Source of the DNA: Spirochaetia bacterium UBA5368
GTDB lineage: Bacteria; Spirochaetota; UBA4802; UBA5368
Assembly: GCA_002407865.1 (NCBI GenBank)
Contig: DHPI01000047.1
Span: 32,439 to 38,605 of the forward strand
Direction: 5' to 3'
DNA: 6,167 bases
Shown: in pieces, positions 1 through 5,359 of the stretch
Position numbering within the stretch: the stretch's first letter is position 1
Layout: every line of letters starts with the position of its first letter
Notes under the pieces: model-generated
What the model was told of the DNA's origin: nothing
Seen by the model: the letters and a program-made list of their open reading frames with translations, nothing else
Databases searched by the model: none
Made by a program: the position numbers and the translations under genes

Positions 1-249
1 ACCGCAACCGGCGCGTACGCGCCGGTTGCGGTCGGCGATTATTATTCGGGGACGAACCATGTGCTGCCGACAGGCGGCGCCGCGCGTTTTTCTTCCGGGA
101 CGGGTGTCGATACCTTTCTCCGCCGCACGACATTTCAGCTGTTGACCCGCGATGCGCTGAACGCGGCCCGCGGGCCCGTGACCGTCATGTCGAAGGTCGA
201 GGGTTTCGATGACAAGCACGGCGGATCGGTAAACGTGCGGTTCGAATAA
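1..249 (+). CDS. hisD: Histidinol dehydrogenase, C-terminal 82 residues (5' end outside window)
   Basis: This is the tail of the enzyme that oxidises L-histidinol to L-histidine with two NAD+, the last step of histidine biosynthesis in the cytoplasm. The frame is open from base 1. It carries the family signature GDYYSGTNHVLPTGG, and the usual helix and tail follow it, ending in EGFDDKHGGSVNVRFE and TAA. By alignment from memory with the E. coli enzyme, the Asp at 37-39 matches zinc ligand Asp360. The His at 58-60 matches catalytic His367, and the His at 217-219 matches zinc ligand His419. The visible active-site residues are therefore intact. The GTG at 61 is the Val of HVLPT, not a start codon. 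The gene is followed at once by a candidate terminator, so it is probably the last gene of its transcript. Identification is very secure; only the start is missing. Confidence 0.96.
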   Translation, partial: TATGAYAPVAVGDYYSGTNHVLPTGGAARFSSGTGVDTFLRRTTFQLLTRDALNAARGPVTVMSKVEGFDDKHGGSVNVRFE

Positions 250-265
250 GCGCCGCGTTTTTTTT
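235..265 (+). terminator. Candidate Rho-independent terminator of hisD
   Basis: GCGG (237-240) pairs with CCGC (253-256), with possible flanking G-U pairs (235/258, 236/257) and a 12-nt loop. An unbroken run of eight T (258-265) follows almost directly. The stem overlaps the hisD stop codon. The stem is short, so strength is uncertain, but stem plus T8 exactly at the gene end is a classical arrangement. Confidence 0.5.
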
Positions 266-293
266 GCAAAGGCAATCCTGATTGTCATACCGG

Positions 294-317
294 TGCCCGG
301 CGCAGTAATGCCGGGCA
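294..317. repeat. 8-bp perfect inverted repeat (hairpin) between hisD and the chemoreceptor gene
   Basis: TGCCCGGC (294-301) is the exact reverse complement of GCCGGGCA (310-317), with an 8-nt loop. It is G+C rich and would form a stable RNA hairpin. A-rich rather than T-rich sequence follows on the plus strand, so it is not a standard intrinsic terminator. It could be a secondary 3'-end stabiliser of the hisD message or a protein site. Confidence 0.55.
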
Positions 318-333
318 AAAATTATAAAATGTA

Positions 334-339
334 TATAAT
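334..339 (+). promoter_or_regulatory. Possible -10 box (TATAAT) for the chemoreceptor gene
   Basis: A perfect TATAAT lies about 95 bp before the start codon, in an A+T-rich stretch after the hairpin at 294-317. No recognisable -35 hexamer sits 16-18 bp upstream (the position holds CCGGGC), so the call rests on the -10 alone. If it is used, the transcript would begin near 346 and carry the inverted repeat at 359-386 in its 5' leader. Confidence 0.3.
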
Positions 340-358
340 AATGGAACGCGTCAAATTG

Positions 359-386
359 TCGTTGACGGCATGTCGTGCGTCAACGA
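359..386. repeat. 9-bp perfect inverted repeat in the chemoreceptor leader
   Basis: TCGTTGACG (359-367) and CGTCAACGA (378-386) are exact reverse complements with a 10-nt centre. Centre-to-centre spacing of the arms is 19 bp, roughly two helical turns, as expected for a dimeric regulator site. Alternatively it is a leader hairpin in the mRNA about 48 nt before the ATG. It lies in non-coding DNA, so codon constraint does not explain it. Confidence 0.55.
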
Positions 387-388
387 AT

Positions 389-403
389 GTAATACGGTAA
401 TAC
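389..403. repeat. Short direct repeat GTAATAC x2
   Basis: GTAATAC occurs at 389-395 and again at 397-403 with one base between, directly after the inverted repeat. It is A+T rich and followed by TATTAT (405-410), about 24 bp before the start codon. No function can be assigned from sequence alone. Confidence 0.4.
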
Positions 404-420
404 ATATTATAACGTGATGC

Positions 421-426
421 GGGAGG
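421..426 (+). promoter_or_regulatory. Ribosome binding site of the chemoreceptor gene
   Basis: GGGAGG lies 7 nt before the ATG at 434. It is a strong Shine-Dalgarno match and fixes this start. Confidence 0.75.
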
Positions 427-433
427 GCGCGGC

Positions 434-2626
434 ATGGAAGCAGCGATAAAAAAAACCTACCACTCAATTAAGATTGGGCCAATGATCGCATTTAGCGTTT
501 GCGCGATAATGATGGGAGTTTCTCCGGCTATTGTTAGCGACAGCGCGAAACTGAAAACGGTCATGGTCGCCCCGCCGCTTATGGTCTGCGCGATGATTAT
601 ACTCTATACCAGTGTTCACGCGTTTCTATTGCGGCGGTATAAAGCGATATTCAGCGGGAATTTTAGCGCGGAACGGTTCACTGACGATCTTCAATCGAAA
701 ATGCGAGCACATCCAAGAATCCTCTATATTCTGAATCTCACACTCTTTTTGAGCACTCCCATTGCCTATGCAATTATTCAATATGCGCGTAATATCCCGC
801 CAGACCTCGGCAGCACCGCGGCGACGACATTCTGTGCCCTCGGCCTGGCCATTATATCCGGCAATTATCAATATATTCACATTGGATGCAAGCATCATGT
901 CGTTGCCGATCATAGGGGTTTCAGTCTGGATAAAGTAAAACTCAAGTATAAGATTATGCTGCCGGTGATAAGCGTCATTACGTTTCTCATCATTGTACTG
1001 CTGCTTTTTTCATACCGTTACACACGAGAAATGTATTATCCCGTAGCGTCGTATGGTCATCTCAATGAATTGAAGTGGAAAATTGAGCGGCTGCGTTCGT
1101 CTGTGACAGATGGAAATGATGGGGAAGCAAACGCGTTTTATGTACGTGAAATACGGCGGGACGATGTCCTGAACAAGGGGATGTATCTGATCATTGACGG
1201 TACTGCCCGCGTTGTCGATTCAAACAGCAGCGTCATCGTGGGTAAAAACGCGCTCGTGGAAATTGAAACCGACTGGAAAAAGACCGATCATTTTGAAAAT
1301 TCAATTCGCGACGTACTGCGCAACGGCGAAGGGATTACAAACTTTTATCTGAATAGCATAGTCTACTATGCCTCGTATTGCGCGATTCCGGGCACAGACC
1401 TGCATATCATCCGCGCTGTTGAATCGAGGGCCCTGTGGAAAAATATAAATTCGCTGGTCTATTTCATCGTGGGAATTGGATGGGTGTTCCTTATTTTCGT
1501 TACCCTGTTCATGCTTTTTGCCGCGGGGAAACGCTTTACGCCTCTTGTCGAGCTGACCACGACGCTTGATCAGGTGTCCAATGGGTATCTCATGTCTGAT
1601 ATTATTAAAAATTTAAAAAAATACGATGATGGCGATGAAATCAGCCACATGAATATATCTCTAAATAAGATGATCAAGTCGCTCAGGTGGTTCGGCAGAA
1701 AGGTGAAACAGGGGGCCGCCGATCTCAGTGATGTTGCCGGGGTGCTGCAGTCGAACAGTAAAAAAGTAACGTTCGAATCGCAGAATCAGGCGACCACGAT
1801 AGAGGAATTTTCCTCGTCCGTAGAGGAAATTTCATCCTCTATCGAGATGCTTTCGAAAAATTTCAGGCTTCAGCTCAACAAAACGGAAGCGGTCTTCGCG
1901 ACGGTCGACGGGTACCTGAAGTCCATGAACGAAATTTCCGGAAGCTCCGCCCGCGCGAGGGAAATAGCGCGCGTTACGTTCGACGCCGCCTCTCGGATTG
2001 AAACAGATATGGGTGTTACCGTTGCGGAGATTCATGCCGTTGAGGAAAGCTCTATAAAAGTCGCTGATACGCTTGGCGTGATTACGGACATATCAGACCA
2101 GATTAATCTGCTCGCGCTGAACGCCTCTATTGAGGCCGCTCGGGCCGGCGACGCGGGCAGGGGGTTTGCCGTTGTCGCCGAGGAGATTGGAAAGCTTGCC
2201 GACAGAACGAGCACTGAAACAAAAATGATCGACAGACTTATTACTGAAAGCGGCGACAAGATTCAAAAAGGCATATTGCACATCAGGCAGATATCCGATT
2301 CGTTCAGGGACATGTATGCGCAGGTGCGGAACACATCGACGATAATAGAGCATATCGCCGACCTTGCAAAGGCGTTCCTTGAAAAAACCGAGCAGGTTTT
2401 CGCGGACGTCAATGATCTGAAGAACATCTCGAATGAAAATTCCATCGCCGCCGATGAGCAATCGCGTGCAACCCTCGAGATAATGACGGCGATTGACACC
2501 ATGAATCAGGCAGTCCAGAGGACGGTGGACAGTATAAGCGAGTTTGACACGATTACGGAGAAGCTGTACAATCATTCCACGGGGCTTGTTGGAATTGTCG
2601 CGGGGATCAAAACCGAGTCGGCATAG
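434..2626 (+). CDS. Methyl-accepting chemotaxis protein with multi-helix membrane N-terminus
   Basis: A transmembrane chemoreceptor that would signal through CheW and CheA; its ligand is unknown. Hydrophobic segments lie near residues 12-34, 42-66, 96-116, 127-150 and 173-193. A probable extracytoplasmic domain (about 194-338) follows; its strand pattern [15 protein letters not shown] and [16 protein letters not shown] recalls Cache/PAS-like sensors. The last membrane helix is 339-364, then HAMP (about 365-418) and the signalling coiled coil to 730. The hairpin tip is intact (about 552-592, [19 protein letters not shown]). Aligned with E. coli Tsr, R570 matches R388, E567 matches E385, and D573 replaces E391. 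Glu pairs at 457-458 and 464-465, and E703, sit where methylation sites would fall if each arm is four heptads longer than Tsr, which suggests the 44-heptad class (inference). No C-terminal CheR-binding pentapeptide is seen. Receptors of the usual type have two membrane helices; six is unusual. It appears monocistronic. Confidence 0.95.
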   Translation: MEAAIKKTYHSIKIGPMIAFSVCAIMMGVSPAIVSDSAKLKTVMVAPPLMVCAMIILYTSVHAFLLRRYKAIFSGNFSAERFTDDLQSKMRAHPRILYILNLTLFLSTPIAYAIIQYARNIPPDLGSTAATTFCALGLAIISGNYQYIHIGCKHHVVADHRGFSLDKVKLKYKIMLPVISVITFLIIVLLLFSYRYTREMYYPVASYGHLNELKWKIERLRSSVTDGNDGEANAFYVREIRRDDVLNKGMYLIIDGTARVVDSNSSVIVGKNALVEIETDWKKTDHFENSIRDVLRNGEGITNFYLNSIVYYASYCAIPGTDLHIIRAVESRALWKNINSLVYFIVGIGWVFLIFVTLFMLFAAGKRFTPLVELTTTLDQVSNGYLMSDIIKNLKKYDDGDEISHMNISLNKMIKSLRWFGRKVKQGAADLSDVAGVLQSNSKKVTFESQNQATTIEEFSSSVEEISSSIEMLSKNFRLQLNKTEAVFATVDGYLKSMNEISGSSARAREIARVTFDAASRIETDMGVTVAEIHAVEESSIKVADTLGVITDISDQINLLALNASIEAARAGDAGRGFAVVAEEIGKLADRTSTETKMIDRLITESGDKIQKGILHIRQISDSFRDMYAQVRNTSTIIEHIADLAKAFLEKTEQVFADVNDLKNISNENSIAADEQSRATLEIMTAIDTMNQAVQRTVDSISEFDTITEKLYNHSTGLVGIVAGIKTESA

Positions 2627-2636
2627 ATTTCGGTTT
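2610..2636. terminator. Weak A/T-flanked hairpin at the end of the chemoreceptor gene
   Basis: AAACCGA (2610-2616) pairs with TCGGTTT (2630-2636) around a 13-nt loop that holds the TAG stop codon. The stem has only three G-C pairs, and the T tract is part of the stem. On the minus strand TTTTG follows the stem, so it could serve the convergent J-protein gene. It is a weak candidate only. Confidence 0.22.
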
Positions 2637-2668
2637 ATTGCCGCCGGGCCCTGGAAATGGTCGCCTCT

Positions 2669-3361
2669 TTATGCGGAGGTGCCGCTTGTTTTTCCGATTA
2701 TCGATATCTTTATTCGAAGTGTTTTCATCGTAAACGAGGTGAACCTGTCGGGCCGTGACTTCAGCAGATCGATTTCGACGATTCTTCCGTGCTCCACGGG
2801 GGGCGGAACAGTAATTTCGAGCATTGTTGTACTTGTGATTCTGCCCACGCCGTGGCACAGGTGGCATTCCGGCTGCTCTCCGTAACAGACGGGGCAGGCG
2901 ATACGGGATGGCAGATCGATACAGGCCGCGAATCCGCTTCTGGATTCGCCTGGTGTTATAAAGATCTCTATATCCTGGCCGAATTTGTATATTCGTTCGC
3001 GGTGACGAATCTTTTTGTTCAGCATGCGTGTTTTTAGAAGCTCACTGAGCGACATGGAGTATTTTACCCTCTTTTTCGGGATGATACGGTATCCGGAAGG
3101 ACTGAACTGTTTTCCGGAAAAAAGCACCCTGTCGTACTCTCCCCGCGTTGCGTCATCGATGAGTATCTTGTATCCCTTGATGATGAGATCGGCCTTTTTT
3201 CGACCTTCAACCGTGTTTTCGCCGGAGATGTCCGGATGGTAATGTTTAATCAGGCGATAAAACGAAGAGCGGATATCTTCTTTGGCGGCATCCGAAGGGA
3301 TGTTGAGAACATCGTAATAATTAATAATGTTGCCGTCTTCGTCGTGAAATAAGACGTTCAT
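2669..3361 (-). CDS. DnaJ-like J-domain protein with a reduced zinc finger
   Basis: A 230-residue J-protein, expected to stimulate a DnaK (Hsp70) partner in the cytoplasm. The J domain spans about residues 14-80 (YYDVLNIPSDAAKEDIRSSF) with the essential HPD at 42-44. There is no clear Gly/Phe-rich region. Residues about 125-222 resemble the first C-terminal substrate-binding domain of DnaJ. Inserted there are only two zinc-ligand pairs, C156-x2-C159 and C166-x2-C169 followed by HGVG, where DnaJ has four. The second C-terminal domain and the dimerisation tail are missing: 230 residues against about 375 in DnaJ. It is thus a specialised J-protein, not the housekeeping DnaJ. The ATG at 3361 is preferred over an in-frame TTG at 3403, which has no ribosome site and lies too close to a candidate -10. 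It converges on the chemoreceptor gene (42-bp gap) and is divergent from the Cys-rich gene. Confidence 0.88.
   Translation of the reverse strand: MNVLFHDEDGNIINYYDVLNIPSDAAKEDIRSSFYRLIKHYHPDISGENTVEGRKKADLIIKGYKILIDDATRGEYDRVLFSGKQFSPSGYRIIPKKRVKYSMSLSELLKTRMLNKKIRHRERIYKFGQDIEIFITPGESRSGFAACIDLPSRIACPVCYGEQPECHLCHGVGRITSTTMLEITVPPPVEHGRIVEIDLLKSRPDRFTSFTMKTLRIKISIIGKTSGTSA
2673..2693 (+). terminator. Candidate terminator of the chemoreceptor transcript inside the J-protein 3' end
   Basis: GCGG (2673-2676) and CCGC (2682-2685) form a 4-bp all-G-C stem with a 5-nt loop, followed by TTGTTTTT (2686-2693). This is short for an intrinsic terminator, but the T-rich tail lies at the right place for plus-strand transcription. 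It falls within the last codons of the convergent gene, so it may be coincidental. Confidence 0.3.
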
Positions 3362-3407
3362 GGGATAACTACCGCAAGCATGTAATGAAAAACAGTTGTA
3401 CAATACA

Positions 3408-3436
3408 ATAGTAAAGTACTACATGCGAAAAAACAA
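3408..3436 (-). promoter_or_regulatory. Candidate sigma-70-type promoter of the J-protein gene
   Basis: On the minus strand TTGTTT (3436-3431) and TACTAT (3413-3408) are separated by exactly 17 bp. They match the consensus hexamers in 3 and 4 of 6 positions. Transcription would begin near 3400, leaving about a 40-nt leader before the ATG at 3361. The A+T richness raises the chance of a random match. Confidence 0.4.
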
Positions 3437-3476
3437 TACGAAGCAAATGATGGGAACATTTCAAAATGGGCCATAT

Positions 3477-3493
3477 GCCATGCTCATCATGGC
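3477..3493. repeat. 6-bp inverted repeat in the divergent promoter region
   Basis: GCCATG (3477-3482) and CATGGC (3488-3493) are exact reverse complements around a 5-bp centre. They lie 29 bp before the start of the Cys-rich gene and upstream of the J-protein promoter candidate. A regulator bound here could act on both genes. The short arms mean that chance cannot be excluded. Confidence 0.35.
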
Positions 3494-3521
3494 CGTATGC
3501 TAATACAGGCAGAGTATCGAT

Positions 3522-4220
3522 ATGACGTCAAATACAAAAAAGGGATTGATTCTGTGCCAGCCCGACGGTCGGCGGGGATGCAGCGCATGCTGCGGCCTGT
3601 TTAATCTGCCCGATATCTCCCGCAGCGCGCTGGCCGGATTCCTTACGGGCGGATGTCAAAGGGCGGCATGCGGTATCAGCGGGGGAGAATATGCAGCGCA
3701 CCAGGGTGGCGCGCAGTGCATCAGGGACGGCACAGCCCACGTTTGCCCGTTTCAGGGATTTCTTGATGATGGCGCAAAACCGGGCTGCCTGCTGCACCCG
3801 CTGCACGCCGGAGACGATTACAGAGACAGGTCCCTGTATGGCGCTGTCATCTGCGAGGATTTTTTCTGCCCCGCCCATGTGCTGCTTGACGATGACCGAA
3901 AGCGCATGCTGCTTGAGTGTGTGAAAGACTGGTACGCCTATTCAATAGCTATTATTGATCCTGCATCGTTCATCTGGATTTATGACAAAGCGAAAGGACG
4001 CGCCCCGGAGCGGATGTACACGCACACCACCTTTTCCAGGGCCGTTACGGGAGCGCTGCTATGCCACGCGGAATTTCTTAACAGGGGGGGCGTTCCAGTG
4101 TTTCATTATTCTGTGTCCGAATACAATCTCCACAAGCATGCCTTTTCTCTTGCGGTGGATTCCGATGCGCGCGCGGCTGAACAATCCGCGGTGTTAGCCG
4201 AGCTTGAGAGGCTACTTTGA
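3522..4220 (+). CDS. Cysteine-rich putative metal-binding protein (YkgJ/UPF0153-like)
   Basis: A 232-residue soluble protein with no signal peptide or membrane helix and 13 cysteines, 12 of them in the first 133 residues. The order is C12, C20-x2-C23-C24 (GCSACCGLFN), C45, C50, C66, C75 (CPFQGF), C89 (GCLLHP), C111-x4-C116 (CEDFFCP), C133 and C181. A CxxCC start, then CPF, then GC-x3-P and finally C-x4-CP resembles the CxxCC cluster of YkgJ-type proteins, thought to bind zinc or an Fe-S cluster. That link is by motif, not full-length match, and the biochemical role is unknown. After about residue 137 (WYAYSIAIIDPASF) the protein is cysteine-poor and probably a separate helical domain. AGGCAGAG (3507-3514), a modest ribosome site, lies 7 nt before the ATG. 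It is divergent from the J-protein gene, and its last 9 bp overlap the end of the convergent guanylyltransferase gene. Confidence 0.78.
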   Translation: MTSNTKKGLILCQPDGRRGCSACCGLFNLPDISRSALAGFLTGGCQRAACGISGGEYAAHQGGAQCIRDGTAHVCPFQGFLDDGAKPGCLLHPLHAGDDYRDRSLYGAVICEDFFCPAHVLLDDDRKRMLLECVKDWYAYSIAIIDPASFIWIYDKAKGRAPERMYTHTTFSRAVTGALLCHAEFLNRGGVPVFHYSVSEYNLHKHAFSLAVDSDARAAEQSAVLAELERLL

Positions 4221-5288
4221 TGAATTGGCTTTCTTTACGATTGCGACAACGTCGCGCACCTTCTGCGAGCTGTTTTTATCCATCACGAGGATGTCGTTTC
4301 CGGATTCCACAACCACGATATTCGAAAGACCGACAAGCGCGATTCTCTTACTCTCCGAGAAAACCGAGCAATTCTTTGAATCCACAAGTATAACCCGCTC
4401 CCTCTCAGGGCTTCGGTTCATGTTCTCGTCGGGGTTCAGAATATCGTCAATAGAGTTCCACGAGCCGAGGTCGGCCCATCCAAAGCTGCCGGGGATCACA
4501 ACGCGTTTTTCCGCCTTTTCCATGATTCCGTAATCGATGGATACGGATTCGAGGGCTGCAAATATGTCTGATTTTACTTTCCAGACGGTTTCGTCATTGG
4601 ATTCTATATCGTTCGCACTCATCGCCCGTAATGGCGCGAATGCCGCATAATGCGCCGGCATTAGTTTCTTGAAATTTTCGAGGATGGCGGATGTTTTCCA
4701 CACGAAAATACCGCTGTTCCAGAAATAGTTGCCGTCGATGATGTATCGCTTTGCCGTTTCCAGGGTTGGTTTCTCCACAAACATATCCACCGGCAGCGCG
4801 CGGCCCTCGCCCTCAATTGCCTTGATGTACCCGTATCCGGTTTCCGGATATGTGGGCGTTATCCCGATAGTAACAAGGTTGTTTTCTTTCGCCTGAGCAA
4901 CGGCGGTTGTGAGGATGTCGATAAATTCTTTTTTTTGCCGTATGTAATGATCGGCCGGAAGAACGATCATTATGGAGTCGTTGTACGCGGAGGCAAGGAA
5001 TGTGGCGGCGTACAAGACGGCGGCGGCCGTGTTTTTCGGTGCGGGCTCGGCAAGTATTTTCCCTGGGATCTGCGTTTTTCTTATTTCCTGAAGCGAGGCT
5101 GACTCGTATTTTCTTGACGCGACGATCAGGCACATGTCCGGATGAAGGGGATTAAGCCGTGAAATTGTCTGCTCGAGCAGAGTGCCTTCCCCGGAAAGAT
5201 TATGAAACTGTTTTGGTTTGTCCTCTCTGCTGAGGGGCCATAAGCGCGTTCCCGCGCCGCCGGCGAGTATTACCGGTATTATCTCCAT
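4212..5288 (-). CDS. manC: Mannose-1-phosphate guanylyltransferase, single-domain
   Basis: A cytoplasmic nucleotidyltransferase of 358 residues, expected to convert mannose 1-phosphate and GTP to GDP-mannose and pyrophosphate for surface polysaccharide or glycoconjugate synthesis. Motifs seen in order are: the pyrophosphorylase signature LAGGAGTRLWPLSR (8-21) with following KPKQF (24-28), AEPAPKNTA (80-88), PADH (111-114), ETGYGYI (149-155), FVEKP (170-174), NSGIF (191-195), SIDYGIMEK (250-258) and GWADLGSW (270-277). A beta-rich tail (about 298-345) stands where this family has its short C-terminal helix-forming domain. The phosphomannose isomerase domain of the long (about 470-residue) bifunctional type is absent, so isomerase must be encoded elsewhere. 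A purine-rich GGGAAGAG (5303-5296) lies 7 nt before the ATG. It may share a transcript with the upstream WHy gene. Specificity for mannose rather than another hexose phosphate is family-based. Confidence 0.93.
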   Translation of the reverse strand: MEIIPVILAGGAGTRLWPLSREDKPKQFHNLSGEGTLLEQTISRLNPLHPDMCLIVASRKYESASLQEIRKTQIPGKILAEPAPKNTAAAVLYAATFLASAYNDSIMIVLPADHYIRQKKEFIDILTTAVAQAKENNLVTIGITPTYPETGYGYIKAIEGEGRALPVDMFVEKPTLETAKRYIIDGNYFWNSGIFVWKTSAILENFKKLMPAHYAAFAPLRAMSANDIESNDETVWKVKSDIFAALESVSIDYGIMEKAEKRVVIPGSFGWADLGSWNSIDDILNPDENMNRSPERERVILVDSKNCSVFSESKRIALVGLSNIVVVESGNDILVMDKNSSQKVRDVVAIVKKANSSK

Positions 5289-5305
5289 TGTAGTTCTCTT
5301 CCCTT

Positions 5306-5325
5306 TGTAATAAAATGTAATAAAA
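5306..5325. repeat. Perfect 10-bp tandem repeat upstream of manC
   Basis: TGTAATAAAA occurs twice in direct succession (5306-5315 and 5316-5325), a period of about one helical turn, just upstream of the manC ribosome site. It is entirely within the 71-bp gap between the WHy gene and manC. It could be a small slippage product or an A+T-rich regulatory element. Confidence 0.6.
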
Positions 5326-5335
5326 TTTTGCGCTG

Positions 5336-5359
5336 TAAAATAATATGCTGTTACTGCAT
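5336..5359 (-). terminator. Weak hairpin with T-rich tail after the WHy gene
   Basis: Reading the minus strand, ATGC (5359-5356) pairs with GCAT (5348-5345) around a 7-nt loop, followed by ATTATTTTA. The stem is only four pairs, so termination would be inefficient. It leaves open both read-through into manC and a separate manC promoter (TATTAT at 5345-5340, with no clear -35). Confidence 0.18.

Noticed and set aside
61..249. A stand-alone 62-codon gene starting at GTG 61
   Set aside because: The frame is open to base 1 and the GTG is the Val in the HisD motif NHVLPT, so this is the tail of hisD.
362..367. TTGACG as a -35 box for the chemoreceptor gene
   Set aside because: It is part of the inverted repeat, and no acceptable -10 hexamer stands 16-18 bp downstream (the position holds GAATGT).
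2093..2867. Several long open frames on the minus strand opposite the chemoreceptor and past its end, and a plus-strand frame at 2544-2885
   Set aside because: They give low-complexity or Cys/Arg-rich proteins without family resemblance, and they lie over the well-supported chemoreceptor and J-protein genes. They are frame shadows.
3362..3403. Extension of the J-protein to a TTG start at 3403
   Set aside because: The added 14 residues resemble nothing in J-proteins, there is no ribosome site, and the start would lie only 5 bp from the candidate -10 box.
4243..4255. Hairpin GCGAC-aac-GTCGC near the end of manC as a terminator
   Set aside because: It lies in conserved coding sequence (VRDVVAIV), the stem is five pairs, and no T tract follows on either strand.
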